Positions 7,509 to 16,454 are shown, numbered from the stretch's first letter. The stretch is DNA of 64,000 nt from Azospirillum sp. TSO35-2 (GCF_003116095.1 NZ_LGRA01000021.1:1698458-1762457); one strand, 5' to 3'. Numbers and translations are program-made. Notes: generated by a model from the sequence alone, not told the origin.

Positions 7509-8477
7509 TTACTTCAGCCAGGGCGCGGTCGCCCACAGCTCGCGCAGTTCCTTGGTCGAGGCGGCCAGTTCGGTCGCGTACTGGTCGGGCGGCAGCAGGC
7601 GGGTCGGCTGGAACAGTTCCTTCGCCTTGGCCTGGAAGCCCGGATGGGTGGCCGCCTTGTCCAGCGCGTCGATCAGCTTGGCCCGCACGTCCGGCGGCAG
7701 GCCTTTCGGCGCCGCGATGCCGCGCAGCGACGACATCAGCGCGTTGTAGCCCTGCTCCTTGAAGGTGGCGATCTCGGGCGCCTGCTCCACCTTCTTGCCG
7801 GCCATCACGCCCAGGAGGGCGATCGGGTCCTTCTGCTTGTACTGCATCGCCTCGCCGATGTTCACCGAGCTCAGCATGATCTTCTTGTTGGCCAGCGCCG
7901 CCTCGTTGGCGGCGGAACCCTGGAAGGGCACATGGGTGAAGGTCACGCCGGCCTGGCGCTGGAACACCAGCATGGCCAGATGGTCGTCGGAGCCGATGCC
8001 GGTGGTGCCGACGGTGACGCCGTTCGGGTTCGCCTTGGCGTAGGCCACCACGTCGGCCAGCGTCTTGAACGGCCCTTCGGCGTTCACGGCGAAGGCCCCC
8101 GGATCGTCGACCAGATTGTACAGCGGGTCGAGTCGGTCGAGCGAGTAGCGCGCCTGCCGTTCGATCGGGATGGCGTTGACGTTGGGCGAGTTGATGGCGC
8201 CGATGGTGTAGCCGTCCGGGGCGGCGTCGGCGATGGCGGCGAAGCCGATCTCCCCACCGGCGCCGGGCTTGTTCACCACCTCGATCCGGGCGCCGTCGCC
8301 CAGTTGCTTCTCAAGGAAGGGTGCCAACCCGCGAATCAGCAGATCGGTGCCGCCGCCGGCGCCGAACGCCACGATCATCGTGATCGGCTTCTCCGGATAA
8401 GCCGCCTGGGCGTTCGGGGCCGTCATGAGCAGCGCGCCCGTCGCTGCCGTCAGTGTCAGAGCTTTCCAGAACCTCAT
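7509..8477 (-). CDS. Second TTT-family (Bug) periplasmic receptor
   Basis: A 322-residue Bug/TctC receptor, closely related to the one at 6264-7367. Both carry NKPGAGGEIGFAAIADA, RLDPLYNLVDDPG and VTVGTTGIGSDDHLAML. The signal peptide is clean: MRFWKALTLT, a hydrophobic core, then a cut near NAQA-AYPEK. I start at ATG 8477, which follows a G-rich ribosome binding site; an upstream in-frame ATG would add ten residues that do not look like a signal peptide. No TctA or TctB gene lies in the window. The near-duplicate arrangement suggests gene duplication, with either divergence of ligand or of expression. It is transcribed from an A/T-rich upstream region. Confidence 0.92.
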   Translation of the reverse strand: MRFWKALTLTAATGALLMTAPNAQAAYPEKPITMIVAFGAGGGTDLLIRGLAPFLEKQLGDGARIEVVNKPGAGGEIGFAAIADAAPDGYTIGAINSPNVNAIPIERQARYSLDRLDPLYNLVDDPGAFAVNAEGPFKTLADVVAYAKANPNGVTVGTTGIGSDDHLAMLVFQRQAGVTFTHVPFQGSAANEAALANKKIMLSSVNIGEAMQYKQKDPIALLGVMAGKKVEQAPEIATFKEQGYNALMSSLRGIAAPKGLPPDVRAKLIDALDKAATHPGFQAKAKELFQPTRLLPPDQYATELAASTKELRELWATAPWLK

Positions 8478-9088
8478 GATCCCCCCCTTCGATGATTGGC
8501 CAGGCACGGCTTGGGGCGGGTCGAGGACCGGAACGGCGCTGACCGCCGTCCCCTGGTCGGATTCGACTGTAATCGTGCGAATCCCCGGTCCTGTCGCCGC
8601 GAGAAAAATGTATGTGTTCTTACGTAGGCAAGAGATGTACTTAGCTTCCGCAGCATACTATTTTGGTGAGTTGCGTCAATACGCAGGATTGTATTGGAGA
8701 TTTTCCAGAAAGCATCACGGACGATCCAAATAAATACTCCGTATTAAACGGGGCGTTGCGATCTCTTCCTTGGGGATGCGGCGCTGCCGCAAGTCCAGCG
8801 CCGCCGTCGGACAGTCGTTCCCCTGCGGGGCGGCGATGGCAACGGCGGCACGGCAGGTTGCAAATCCTTCGGTTCGGCGTCGGGCTGATCCGCCTGTTTC
8901 CCTTTACTCGCGATTATGTGGCGGAACTCTTCTCCTTTCGAGTTGCTGCGACGAAAGCCGCTCGCGTTCCGGTCGATTCCTCCCGCCAGGCCGCTACGGC
9001 GGGCGGGGTGGTGGGGCGTCGCCGGGCCAGCGGATCCGGCAAGCGGCGGAGGTGTTTTGCGGCCGCTTTCCGCCGGAAAAGCTATGCG
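8478..9088. other. Intergenic region with an A/T-rich patch, no supported gene
   Basis: About 610 bases separate the second receptor from the rpmJ promoter. Bases 8600-8755 are clearly richer in A/T than anything nearby and contain a short dyad, AATAC-TCC-GTATT, at 8733-8745. This may be the receptor's control region. Open frames here lack ribosome binding sites and family resemblance, so I call no gene. Confidence 0.5.
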
Positions 9089-9117
9089 TTGACAGGCAGG
9101 GGGCTCGGCACTATGGT
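9089..9117 (+). promoter_or_regulatory. Sigma70 promoter of rpmJ
   Basis: A consensus TTGACA at 9089-9094, a 17-base spacer and TATGGT at 9112-9117. The start point would fall near 9124, about 36 bases before rpmJ. Confidence 0.8.
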
Positions 9118-9159
9118 GCGCGCCTTCAATCGAGCCGCCGAGCGTTCAGGAACAGCATC

Positions 9160-9285
9160 ATGAAAATCGTCAACTCTCTGAAGTCGATGAAGACGCGCCA
9201 CAAGGCCTGCCGCGTGATCCGCCGCAAGGGCCGCGTGTACGTCATCAACAAGCAGAACCCCCGTTTCAAGGCCCGTCAGGGCTGA
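9160..9285 (+). CDS. rpmJ: 50S ribosomal protein L36
   Basis: A 41-residue basic protein, the alphaproteobacterial form of L36 (MKIVNSLKSMKTRH start, NPRFKARQG end). It keeps a single Cys (KACRVIRRKG) and lacks the other zinc ligands of the Zn-binding form, so it is a C-minus, zinc-independent type. It binds 23S rRNA in the large subunit. It is a one-gene unit between its own consensus promoter (9089-9117) and a TTCG-loop terminator (9335-9372). Confidence 0.96.
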   Translation: MKIVNSLKSMKTRHKACRVIRRKGRVYVINKQNPRFKARQG

Positions 9286-9334
9286 TCGGCGGCAGGGCCG
9301 GGTAGCCCCTGGCCTCTCCGTCATCGGGTGTTTT

Positions 9335-9372
9335 CGCAAGAGCCGCGCCTTCGGGTGCGGCTCTTGCGTTTT
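9335..9372 (+). terminator. rpmJ terminator with TTCG tetraloop
   Basis: A stem of about 15 bp spans 9335-9368, capped by TTCG and followed by TTTT. It lies 50 bases after rpmJ. Confidence 0.9.
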
Positions 9373-9543
9373 CAGCGCCGCGTTTTGACGGTGCGTCTTC
9401 CCGGGCCTGCCCTTTCAGGGCCTCCCGATCGTTTCACGGCGTCGGGTCTGCCGGAGCTTGTGCGGCGGACGTGGCGGATGGTACGTCTGGCGGACGGGTT
9501 CACCGCAAGGTGACCGACCGCACTGTGACGAGGACCGCCCACG

Positions 9544-11031
9544 ATGAAGATGCCGGTGCCGGACGGCGGCGTGATCGCCCGCCGCCGCGAGATCGTCGAG
9601 GCGCTGCGCGCCATCGTTCCCGGCGAGGGCGTCATCGTCGACGAGAACGAGCTGCGCGCCTACGAGTGCGACGGCCTGACCGCCTACCGCCAGCTGCCGA
9701 TGGTCGCCGTGCTGCCCAGCACGGTGGAGCAGGTGTCCCAGGTGCTGAAGACCTGCAAGGCGATGGGGGTGAAGGTGGTGCCGCGCGGCGCCGGCACCTC
9801 GCTGTCGGGCGGGGCGCTGCCGCTGGCCGACGGCGTGCTGCTGGGCATGGGCAAGTTCAAGCGCATCCTCGACATCGACTACGCCAACCGCTGCGTCACC
9901 GTGCAGCCGGGCGTCACCAACCTCGGCATCTCCGCCGCGGTCGCGCATGAGGGCTTCTATTACGCCCCCGATCCGTCCAGCCAGATCGCCTGCACCATCG
10001 GCGGCAACATCGCCGAGAATTCCGGCGGCGTGCACTGCCTGAAATACGGGCTGACCACCAACAACGTGCTGGGGCTGGAGATGGTGCTGATCGACGGCAC
10101 CATCGTCCGGCTGGGCGGCAAGCATCTCGACGCCGGCGGCTACGACCTGATGGGGATCATCACCGGGTCGGAAGGGCTGCTCGGCGTCGTCACCGAGGTG
10201 ACGGTGCGCATCCTGAAGAAGCCGGCCACCGCGCGCGCCGTGTTGCTGGGCTTCCCCAGCAGCGAGCAGGGCGGCGACTGCGTGGCCGCCATCATCGCCG
10301 CCGGCATCATCCCCGGCGGCATGGAGATGATGGACCGCCCGGCCATCCACGCCGCCGAGGCCTTCGTCCACGCCGGCTATCCGCTGGACGTCGAGGCGCT
10401 GCTGATCGTCGAGCTGGACGGCCCGGCGGCCGAGGTCGACCATCTGATCGAGCGGGTCGAGGCGATCGCCCGCGACAACGGCGCCTGCACCGCCCGGGTG
10501 TCGCAGAGCGAGGAGGAGCGGCTGGCCTTCTGGGCCGGGCGCAAGGCCGCCTTCCCGGCGGTCGGCCGAATCAGCCCCGATTACTACTGCATGGACGGCA
10601 CCATCCCGCGCAAGGCGCTGCCGCGGGTGCTGCAACGGATGCAGGAGATGTCGGACCGCTGCGGCCTGCGCGTCGCCAACGTCTTCCACGCCGGCGACGG
10701 CAACCTGCACCCGCTGATCCTCTACGACGCCAACAAGCCGGGCGAGCTGGAGGCGGCGGAAGCCTTCGGCAACGACATCCTGCGCCTGTGCGTCGAGGTC
10801 GGCGGCGTGCTGACCGGCGAGCATGGCGTCGGGGTGGAAAAGCGCGACCTGATGACCGACCAGTTCGACGAGGCCGACCTCCAGCAGCAGCAGCGGCTGA
10901 AATGCGCCTTCGACCCGGACGGCCTGCTGAACCCCGGCAAGGTCTTCCCGACGCTGCACCGCTGCGCCGAGCTGGGGCGGCTGCACGTCCACCAGGGGGA
11001 ACTGCGCTTCCCCGACATCCCGCGCTTCTAA
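9544..11031 (+). CDS. glcD: Glycolate oxidase subunit GlcD, FAD-linked
   Basis: A 495-residue FAD-linked oxidase, the catalytic subunit of glycolate oxidase, which oxidises glycolate (and D-lactate) to glyoxylate. The N-terminal PCMH-type FAD domain covers about residues 40-220, with PRGAGTSLSGG and the IGGNIAENSGG loop. The C-terminal domain carries HAGDGNLHP at 382-390 and TGEHGVG at about 424-430, typical of this oxidase group. It is followed after 17 bases by glcE and then glcF, the standard complex. The membrane-associated enzyme passes electrons through the FeS subunit to the respiratory chain. No GlcC-type regulator is adjacent. Confidence 0.95.
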   Translation: MKMPVPDGGVIARRREIVEALRAIVPGEGVIVDENELRAYECDGLTAYRQLPMVAVLPSTVEQVSQVLKTCKAMGVKVVPRGAGTSLSGGALPLADGVLLGMGKFKRILDIDYANRCVTVQPGVTNLGISAAVAHEGFYYAPDPSSQIACTIGGNIAENSGGVHCLKYGLTTNNVLGLEMVLIDGTIVRLGGKHLDAGGYDLMGIITGSEGLLGVVTEVTVRILKKPATARAVLLGFPSSEQGGDCVAAIIAAGIIPGGMEMMDRPAIHAAEAFVHAGYPLDVEALLIVELDGPAAEVDHLIERVEAIARDNGACTARVSQSEEERLAFWAGRKAAFPAVGRISPDYYCMDGTIPRKALPRVLQRMQEMSDRCGLRVANVFHAGDGNLHPLILYDANKPGELEAAEAFGNDILRLCVEVGGVLTGEHGVGVEKRDLMTDQFDEADLQQQQRLKCAFDPDGLLNPGKVFPTLHRCAELGRLHVHQGELRFPDIPRF

Positions 11032-11048
11032 AAGGGCCGCCTCTCACC

Positions 11049-12266
11049 ATGACCATCACGACCTTGAAGCCGGAGACCGCCGCGCAGGTGGCCGACGCGG
11101 TGCGCTGGGCGCTGTCGGCCGGCGAGCCGCTGGAACTGCTGGGCAGCGGCTCCCGCCGCGGGCTGGGCCGCCCGGTGCAGGCCGCCCACGCGCTCGACCT
11201 GTCCGCCCTGTCGGGGGTGATCGCCTACGAACCGGAGGAGCTGGTGCTGACCGCGCTGGCCGGCACGCCGATGGACGAGATCCGGGCGCTGCTGGCCGAG
11301 CGCGGGCAGCATCTGGCCTTCGAGCCGCCCGCCCCTGTTGTGAAGGGCGGCGGAGCGAAAGGCGGCGGCACGCTGGGCGGGCTGATCGCCTGCGGGCTGG
11401 CCGGGCCGCGGCGCATCGCCGCCGGATCGGCCCGCGACCATACGCTGGGCATCGCCGGGGTGAGCGGGCGCGGCGAGGCCTACAAGGGCGGCGGCAAGGT
11501 GGTGAAGAACGTCACCGGCTATGACATGCCCAAGCTGATGGCGGGGTCCTTCGGCACGCTGACCGCGCTGACCGAGATCACGGTGAAGGTGCTGCCGGCG
11601 CCGGAGGACACCGCGACGCTGCTGCTGTTCGGGCTGGACGACGCCGCCGCGGTGGCGGCGCTCGATCTGGCGCTGCGCAGCCCCTACGAGGTGTCGGGCG
11701 CCGCCCATCTGCCGGCCGGGATCGCCGCCCGGTCGGCCGTGGCCGCCGTGGCGGGAGCGGGCGGGGCGGTGACGCTGGTCCGGGTCGAGGGCTTCGGCCC
11801 GTCCGTCGCCGCGCGCGTGGCGATGCTGCGCGAGGAGCTGTCGGCCGACGCCGTGCTGGTGCGCGACGACTCGCTGGCCCTCTGGGCCGAGGTGCGGGAC
11901 GCGGTGTGGTTCGGGGGCAGGGGCACCGGTGGCGACGCTCGCCACCTCTGGAAGCTCTCCGTTCCCCCCTCCGCCGGGCCGGCGACCGTCGACGCCATCC
12001 GCCGGACGCTCGATGTCGAGGTCTTCTACGACTGGGGCGGCGGGCTGGTCTGGCTGACCGCACCGCCCGACTCGGCGACCACCATCCGCGGTGCGTTGAG
12101 CCACGGCGGTCACGCCACGCTGGTGCGGGCGCCCGAGGCGGTGCGGGCGGCGGTCGAGGTGTTCCAGCCGCTGCCGGAGCCGCTGATGGCGCTGACCCGG
12201 CGGGTGAAGGACAGCTTCGACCCCAAGGGCATTCTCAACCCCGGCCGCATGCACGCGGGGCTGTAA
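11049..12266 (+). CDS. glcE: Glycolate oxidase subunit GlcE, FAD-binding
   Basis: A 405-residue second FAD-binding subunit of glycolate oxidase. It has a shortened PCMH FAD domain (LLGSGSRRGLG near the N-terminus, then GGTLGGLIACGLAGPRR) and the characteristic KNVTGYDMPKLMAGSFGTL. The C-terminus ends DPKGILNPGRM, as in other FAD-linked oxidases. It is needed together with GlcD and GlcF for activity in E. coli. It begins 17 bases after glcD and ends 13 bases before glcF, so the three are one operon. Confidence 0.94.
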   Translation: MTITTLKPETAAQVADAVRWALSAGEPLELLGSGSRRGLGRPVQAAHALDLSALSGVIAYEPEELVLTALAGTPMDEIRALLAERGQHLAFEPPAPVVKGGGAKGGGTLGGLIACGLAGPRRIAAGSARDHTLGIAGVSGRGEAYKGGGKVVKNVTGYDMPKLMAGSFGTLTALTEITVKVLPAPEDTATLLLFGLDDAAAVAALDLALRSPYEVSGAAHLPAGIAARSAVAAVAGAGGAVTLVRVEGFGPSVAARVAMLREELSADAVLVRDDSLALWAEVRDAVWFGGRGTGGDARHLWKLSVPPSAGPATVDAIRRTLDVEVFYDWGGGLVWLTAPPDSATTIRGALSHGGHATLVRAPEAVRAAVEVFQPLPEPLMALTRRVKDSFDPKGILNPGRMHAGL

Positions 12267-12279
12267 CGGGACGATCTCG

Positions 12280-13605
12280 ATGCAAACGAATTTCTCGCTG
12301 GCCCAACTGGCCGACCCGGCGATCCGCGACGCGGACCAGATCCTGCGGGCCTGCGTGCATTGCGGCTTCTGCACCGCGACCTGCCCGACCTACACCATCC
12401 TGGGCGACGAGCTGGACAGCCCGCGCGGCCGCATCTACCAGATCAAGGACATGCTGGAAAAGGGCGGCCCGCCGCCCGACACCACGGTCAAGCACATCGA
12501 CCGCTGCCTGTCCTGCCTGTCCTGCATGACGACCTGCCCGTCGGGCGTGCATTACATGCATCTGGTCGACCACGCCCGCGCCCACATCGAGGCAACGCAC
12601 ACCCGCCCGCCGGCCGACCGCGCCGTCCGCGACCTGCTGGCCCGCGTGCTGCCGAATCCGCGGCTGTTCCGGCTGGCGCTGCTGGGGGCGTCGCTGGGCC
12701 GGCCGTTCCGTGGGCTGCTGCCGAAGCGGCTGGCCGCGATGCTGGCCCTCACCCCCCGCAGCGTACCGGCGCCGAGCCACAGCGACCGGCCGGGCGTCCA
12801 TCCGGCGCAGGGGCCGCGGCAGGCGCGCGTCGCGCTGCTGATCGGCTGCGCCCAGCAGGTGCTGGCGCCGCAGATCAACGAGGCGACGATCCGCCTGCTG
12901 AACCGCCATGGCGTCGAGGTGGTGGTGTCGAAGGGGGCCGACTGCTGCGGCGCCTTGACGCATCACATGGGCAAGGAGGACCTCGCCCGCGCCGCCGCGA
13001 AGCGGACCATCGACGCCTGGACGGCGGAGATCGACGACGCCGGGCTGGACGCCATCGTTATCAACGCGTCCGGCTGCGGCACCAGCGTCAAGGATTACGG
13101 CCACCTGTTCCGCGAGGATCCGGCCTACGCCGCCAAGGCGGCGCGGGTGGCGGAGCTGGCGAAGGACGTGACCGAGCTGCTCGACCGGATCGGGCTGGCC
13201 GCGCCGGTGGCGGAGACGGGGCAGGTGGTCGCCTACCACTCCGCCTGTTCGATGCAGCACGGCCAGCGGATCAAGGAGCCGCCGCGCGCCCTGCTGCGCG
13301 CCGCCGGCTTCCTGGTGAAGGAAATCCCCGACGCGCATCTGTGCTGCGGGTCGGCCGGCACCTACAACATGCTGCAGCCCGAGCTGGCCGGGGAACTGCG
13401 CGCCCGCAAGGTCGCGGCGATCGAAAGCACGCAGGCGCAGGCGGTGGCGGCCGGCAACCTCGGCTGCATCACCCAGATCGCCTCGGGCACCGGCCTGCCG
13501 GTGGTCCACACGGTGGAACTGCTGGACTGGGCGACCGGCGGCCCGCTGCCCGAGGCGCTGGCCGGCCGCGCCGCCTTCCGCCCGGCGGGCATGCGGATGG
13601 CGTGA
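12280..13605 (+). CDS. glcF: Glycolate oxidase iron-sulfur subunit GlcF
   Basis: A 441-residue protein with two [4Fe-4S] ferredoxin motifs, C25-x2-C28-x2-C31-x3-C35 and C76-x2-C79-x2-C82-x3-C86. Two cysteine-rich CCG domains follow (CCGALTHH and CCGSAGTYN), as in heterodisulfide reductase-like electron carriers. It transfers electrons from the GlcD/GlcE flavins to the quinone pool. It closes the glcDEF operon. The following 240 bases carry repeats rather than an evident intrinsic terminator. Confidence 0.95.
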   Translation: MQTNFSLAQLADPAIRDADQILRACVHCGFCTATCPTYTILGDELDSPRGRIYQIKDMLEKGGPPPDTTVKHIDRCLSCLSCMTTCPSGVHYMHLVDHARAHIEATHTRPPADRAVRDLLARVLPNPRLFRLALLGASLGRPFRGLLPKRLAAMLALTPRSVPAPSHSDRPGVHPAQGPRQARVALLIGCAQQVLAPQINEATIRLLNRHGVEVVVSKGADCCGALTHHMGKEDLARAAAKRTIDAWTAEIDDAGLDAIVINASGCGTSVKDYGHLFREDPAYAAKAARVAELAKDVTELLDRIGLAAPVAETGQVVAYHSACSMQHGQRIKEPPRALLRAAGFLVKEIPDAHLCCGSAGTYNMLQPELAGELRARKVAAIESTQAQAVAAGNLGCITQIASGTGLPVVHTVELLDWATGGPLPEALAGRAAFRPAGMRMA

Positions 13606-13727
13606 GGCCGCCGGCCCCGCGGCCGGGCCGGCAACGGGCCGGAGGAGTTGCGGCGGGGCAACGGCGGCCGGGCGGCCCGGCGGCGCGGGTCAGCGTGGGC
13701 GGAGCCGGGGGTTTCTTACCCCCACAA

Positions 13728-13757
13728 ATCTGTGTTTATCTGCGTCCATCTGTGTCA
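13728..13757. repeat. Three-unit 10-bp tandem repeat, ATCTGYGTYY-like
   Basis: Units at 13728-13737, 13738-13747 and 13748-13757 read ATCTGTGTTT, ATCTGCGTCC and ATCTGTGTCA. Base composition differs sharply from the flanks. Similar ATCTGTG-periodic sequences occur between genes in many unrelated bacteria, from general recollection; their function is unknown to me. Confidence 0.7.
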
Positions 13758-13760
13758 GAA

Positions 13761-13802
13761 AATCCGCCCGCCCGAATCCGCCCACCCAAATCCGCCCCCC
13801 GG
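13761..13802. repeat. Three-unit 14-bp tandem repeat
   Basis: Three 14-base units starting AATCCGCCC lie at 13761-13774, 13775-13788 and 13789-13802, diverging toward the end. They directly follow the 10-bp repeat and precede the phosphatidylcholine synthase gene. Confidence 0.65.
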
Positions 13803-13844
13803 CCCCGTCCGCCACTTGTCCCCGCCACCCACGGAACCGTCCGC

Positions 13845-14552
13845 ATGAGCGCCGTCTACGGAATCACCCATCGCCTGTCGGCCTGGGGCGTCCACATCTT
13901 CACGGCGAGCGGTGCCGTGCTGGGGCTGCTCGGCCTTCTCGCGGCGGCGGCGGGCGATGCCAAGCTGTGCCTGGCGTGGCTGGGCGTGGCGCTGGTGGTC
14001 GACGGCGTCGACGGCACGCTGGCCCGCCGCGCCTCGGTCAAGCAGGTGCTGCCGGGCATCGACGGGTCGGTGCTCGACCTCGTCATCGACTACCTGACCT
14101 ACGTCGTGGTGCCGGCGGTGTTCATCCATCGATTCGGCCTGCTGCCCGACGGGCTGGTCAGCATCGCGCTGGCCGCCTGGATCCTGCTGACCGCGCTCTA
14201 CTGCTTCGCCAACGTGCAGATGAAGAGCGGCGACAATTATTTCGTCGGTTTCCCGGCGATCTGGAACGTGGTGGCGCTGTATCTCTGGCTGCTGCGGCTC
14301 GATCCCTGGATCGGCGCCGCCATCGTCGTGGCGCTCGGCCTGCTGACCTTCACGACGGTGAAGTTCCTGCACCCCTTCCGGGTCAAGGCGCTGATGCCGC
14401 TGAACATCGCGGTGACCACGGTGTGGCTGCTGTGCTGCGGCGCCCTGGTGGTGCTGTACCCGGACCGGCCGGGCTGGCTGTTCGGCCTGTGGCTGGCGAC
14501 CTCGGCCTATTACGCCGCGGTGTGCGCCTGGCGGACCCTGCGCGGTCCCTGA
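13845..14552 (+). CDS. pcs: Phosphatidylcholine synthase
   Basis: A 235-residue multi-pass CDP-alcohol phosphotransferase. The signature begins D56-G57-x2-A60-R61 and continues G74-x3-D78-x3-D82, with 12 residues between the Arg and Gly rather than the usual 8. That longer spacing and the VKQVLP and DYLTYV segments match bacterial phosphatidylcholine synthases of the Sinorhizobium Pcs type. The enzyme condenses CDP-diacylglycerol with choline in the inner membrane to make phosphatidylcholine, a lipid important in plant-associated alphaproteobacteria. The ATG at 13845 fits the family's N-terminus. It stands 67 bases before the CDF transporter. Confidence 0.9.
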   Translation: MSAVYGITHRLSAWGVHIFTASGAVLGLLGLLAAAAGDAKLCLAWLGVALVVDGVDGTLARRASVKQVLPGIDGSVLDLVIDYLTYVVVPAVFIHRFGLLPDGLVSIALAAWILLTALYCFANVQMKSGDNYFVGFPAIWNVVALYLWLLRLDPWIGAAIVVALGLLTFTTVKFLHPFRVKALMPLNIAVTTVWLLCCGALVVLYPDRPGWLFGLWLATSAYYAAVCAWRTLRGP

Positions 14553-14619
14553 CGGCGGGAACTGCGGCCCGCGATGGCCGTTGCTGTGGGGCAGACCGCT
14601 TCCAGCAAGGATCCCGCCC

Positions 14620-15585
14620 GTGGCCGAAGGCTCAACCAAGGTGGTGCTCGCCGCGCTCGGCGGCAACCTGATGATCGCCGTCACCAAGTTCGTCGCCAGC
14701 GCGATGACCGGCAGCGCCGCCATGTTCAGCGAGGCGATCCATTCGGTGGTCGACAGCGGCAACCAGGTGCTGCTGCTCCACGGCATCCGCCGCGCCCGCC
14801 GGCCGCCGACGCCGCAGCACCCGTTCGGCCATGGCCGCGAGGTTTATTTCTGGTCCTTCGTGGTGGCGGTGCTGCTGTTCGGCATTGGCGCCGGCCTGTC
14901 CATCTATGACGGCTGGCAGGCGCTGGGCCATCCCGAGCCGGTGGAAAGCCCCTGGGTGAACTTCACCGTGCTGGGCTTCGCGACGCTGTTCGAGGGGCTG
15001 TCCTGGCTGGTGGCGCTGCGCGAGTTCCGCCGCAGCCAGGGCGGGCTCGGCATCCTGTCGGCGGTGCACCGGTCGAAGAATCCGTCGGTCTTCGTCGTGC
15101 TGTTCGAGGACACCGCGGCGCTGATCGGCCTGCTGCTGGCCGCCGCCGGGCTGATCCTGGGCGAGGTCACCGGCGACCCGGTCTACGACGCCTACGCCTC
15201 GATCGCCATCGGCGTGGTGCTGGCGGTGGTGGCGGCGGTGCTGGCCTACGAGTCCAAGGGGCTGCTGATCGGCGAGTCGGCCGACCGCCGCGTCGTCGAC
15301 GGCATCCGCCGCATCGTCGGCGAGGAACGGCGGGTCAAGCGGCCGCTGGACGTGCTGACCATGCACATGGGCCCCGACGACGTTCTGCTGAACCTGTCGG
15401 TCGAGTTCCAGGACAGCCTGAGCGCCCGCGAGGTCGAGGATGCGGTCTGCACCCTGGAAACCCGCATCCGCGGCGAATACCCGATCATCCGCCGCATCTT
15501 CGTCGAGGCCGAGTCGCTGCGCGCCCGCCGCAACCGGGCGGAGGGCGATCCAACCGGCGCGGCGCGGGAGGTCCCGGCCGAGTGA
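14620..15585 (+). CDS. Cation diffusion facilitator transporter
   Basis: A 321-residue CDF-family divalent metal exporter with about five or six membrane helices and a cytoplasmic C-terminal domain. Metal-site candidates are HSVVDSGNQ in the second helix and FEDTAALIG in the fifth. The segment HPFGHGREVYFW between helices two and three is typical of the Fe/Zn or Mn CDF branches. I start at GTG 14620, preceded by AAGGA at good spacing; the upstream in-frame ATG has no ribosome binding site and adds non-conserved residues. It exports a divalent cation, zinc, iron, manganese or cobalt, in exchange for protons. Confidence 0.9.
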   Translation: MAEGSTKVVLAALGGNLMIAVTKFVASAMTGSAAMFSEAIHSVVDSGNQVLLLHGIRRARRPPTPQHPFGHGREVYFWSFVVAVLLFGIGAGLSIYDGWQALGHPEPVESPWVNFTVLGFATLFEGLSWLVALREFRRSQGGLGILSAVHRSKNPSVFVVLFEDTAALIGLLLAAAGLILGEVTGDPVYDAYASIAIGVVLAVVAAVLAYESKGLLIGESADRRVVDGIRRIVGEERRVKRPLDVLTMHMGPDDVLLNLSVEFQDSLSAREVEDAVCTLETRIRGEYPIIRRIFVEAESLRARRNRAEGDPTGAAREVPAE

Positions 15586-15607
15586 CGCAGCCAGGGACCG
15601 CCCCCCG

Positions 15608-16360
15608 ATGACCGCCCACCCGATCCGGATCGGCACCGCCGGCTGGGGCATCCCCAAGCTGTCGGCCCCGGCCTTCCCGCCCGACGGCCCGCATCTGGCG
15701 CGCACCGCCCGCGTGATGCCGATGACCGAGGTCAACAGCAGCTTCTACCGCCCGCACAAGCCGGACACCTGGGCGCGCTGGGCCGCCTCGACCCCGCCCG
15801 GTTTCCGCTTCGCGGTGAAGCTGCCCAAGGCGATCAGCCATCAGGCGCGGCTGGCCGACGCCAACGCGGCGCTCGACCGCTTCCTGGCGGAGGCCGGCCA
15901 TCTCGGCGACCGTTTCGGCCCGCTGCTGGTGCAGCTGCCGCCCAGCCTGCGCCTCGACACCGCCGTCGCCGACGCCTTCTTCACCGCCTTGCGCGCCCGG
16001 TTCGCCGGCGACGTGGTGTGCGAGCCGCGCCACGCCTCCTGGTTCGGTGAGGCGGGCGAGGCGCTGCTGACCGCCCATCGCGTCGCCCGCGTCGCCGCCG
16101 ACCCCGCCCCGGTGCCGGCGGCGGCGGAGCCGGGCGGCTGGGACGGCCTGCGCTATTGGCGGCTGCACGGCTCGCCGGTGATGTACCGCTCGGCCTACGA
16201 GCCGGCGGTGCTCGACGCCCTGGCGGAGCGCTTCCGGGCGGAGGCGGCGGCGCGGCCGGTCTGGTGCGTCTTCGACAACACCGCCGACTTCCACGCCGTC
16301 GACGACGCGCTGGCGATGCTGGACCGGCTGGGCGACGCTGCCCTCCGCCCATCCGGCTGA
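15608..16360 (+). CDS. DUF72 family protein
   Basis: A 250-residue protein of the DUF72 (YecE-like) family, predicted TIM-barrel. It begins IRIGTAGWG and has EVNSSFYRPH, FRFAVKLPKAISH, VQLPPSLRLD, CEPRHASWF, YWRLHGSPVMYRSAY and CVFDNTADFHA, all in the family order. The biochemical function of this family is not known. It lies 22 bases after the CDF transporter gene and is probably co-transcribed. It is slightly shorter than some relatives but looks complete. Confidence 0.88.
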   Translation: MTAHPIRIGTAGWGIPKLSAPAFPPDGPHLARTARVMPMTEVNSSFYRPHKPDTWARWAASTPPGFRFAVKLPKAISHQARLADANAALDRFLAEAGHLGDRFGPLLVQLPPSLRLDTAVADAFFTALRARFAGDVVCEPRHASWFGEAGEALLTAHRVARVAADPAPVPAAAEPGGWDGLRYWRLHGSPVMYRSAYEPAVLDALAERFRAEAAARPVWCVFDNTADFHAVDDALAMLDRLGDAALRPSG

Positions 16361-16454
16361 GCGCTCAACGTGACCGCGACAGTGCATTGTTGCAAAGCTA
16401 TGCTGCCCGTCGACGGCCCGGAATCCGGGGCAACGGCGTGCAGGCGGTGCGGTC

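Noticed and set aside
8663..9163. A 166-residue frame before rpmJ
   Set aside because: Arg/Ala/Gly-rich with no ribosome binding site, and it would run through the rpmJ promoter and into its start.
13761..13802. Short CRISPR-like direct repeats
   Set aside because: Contiguous tandem units without spacers.
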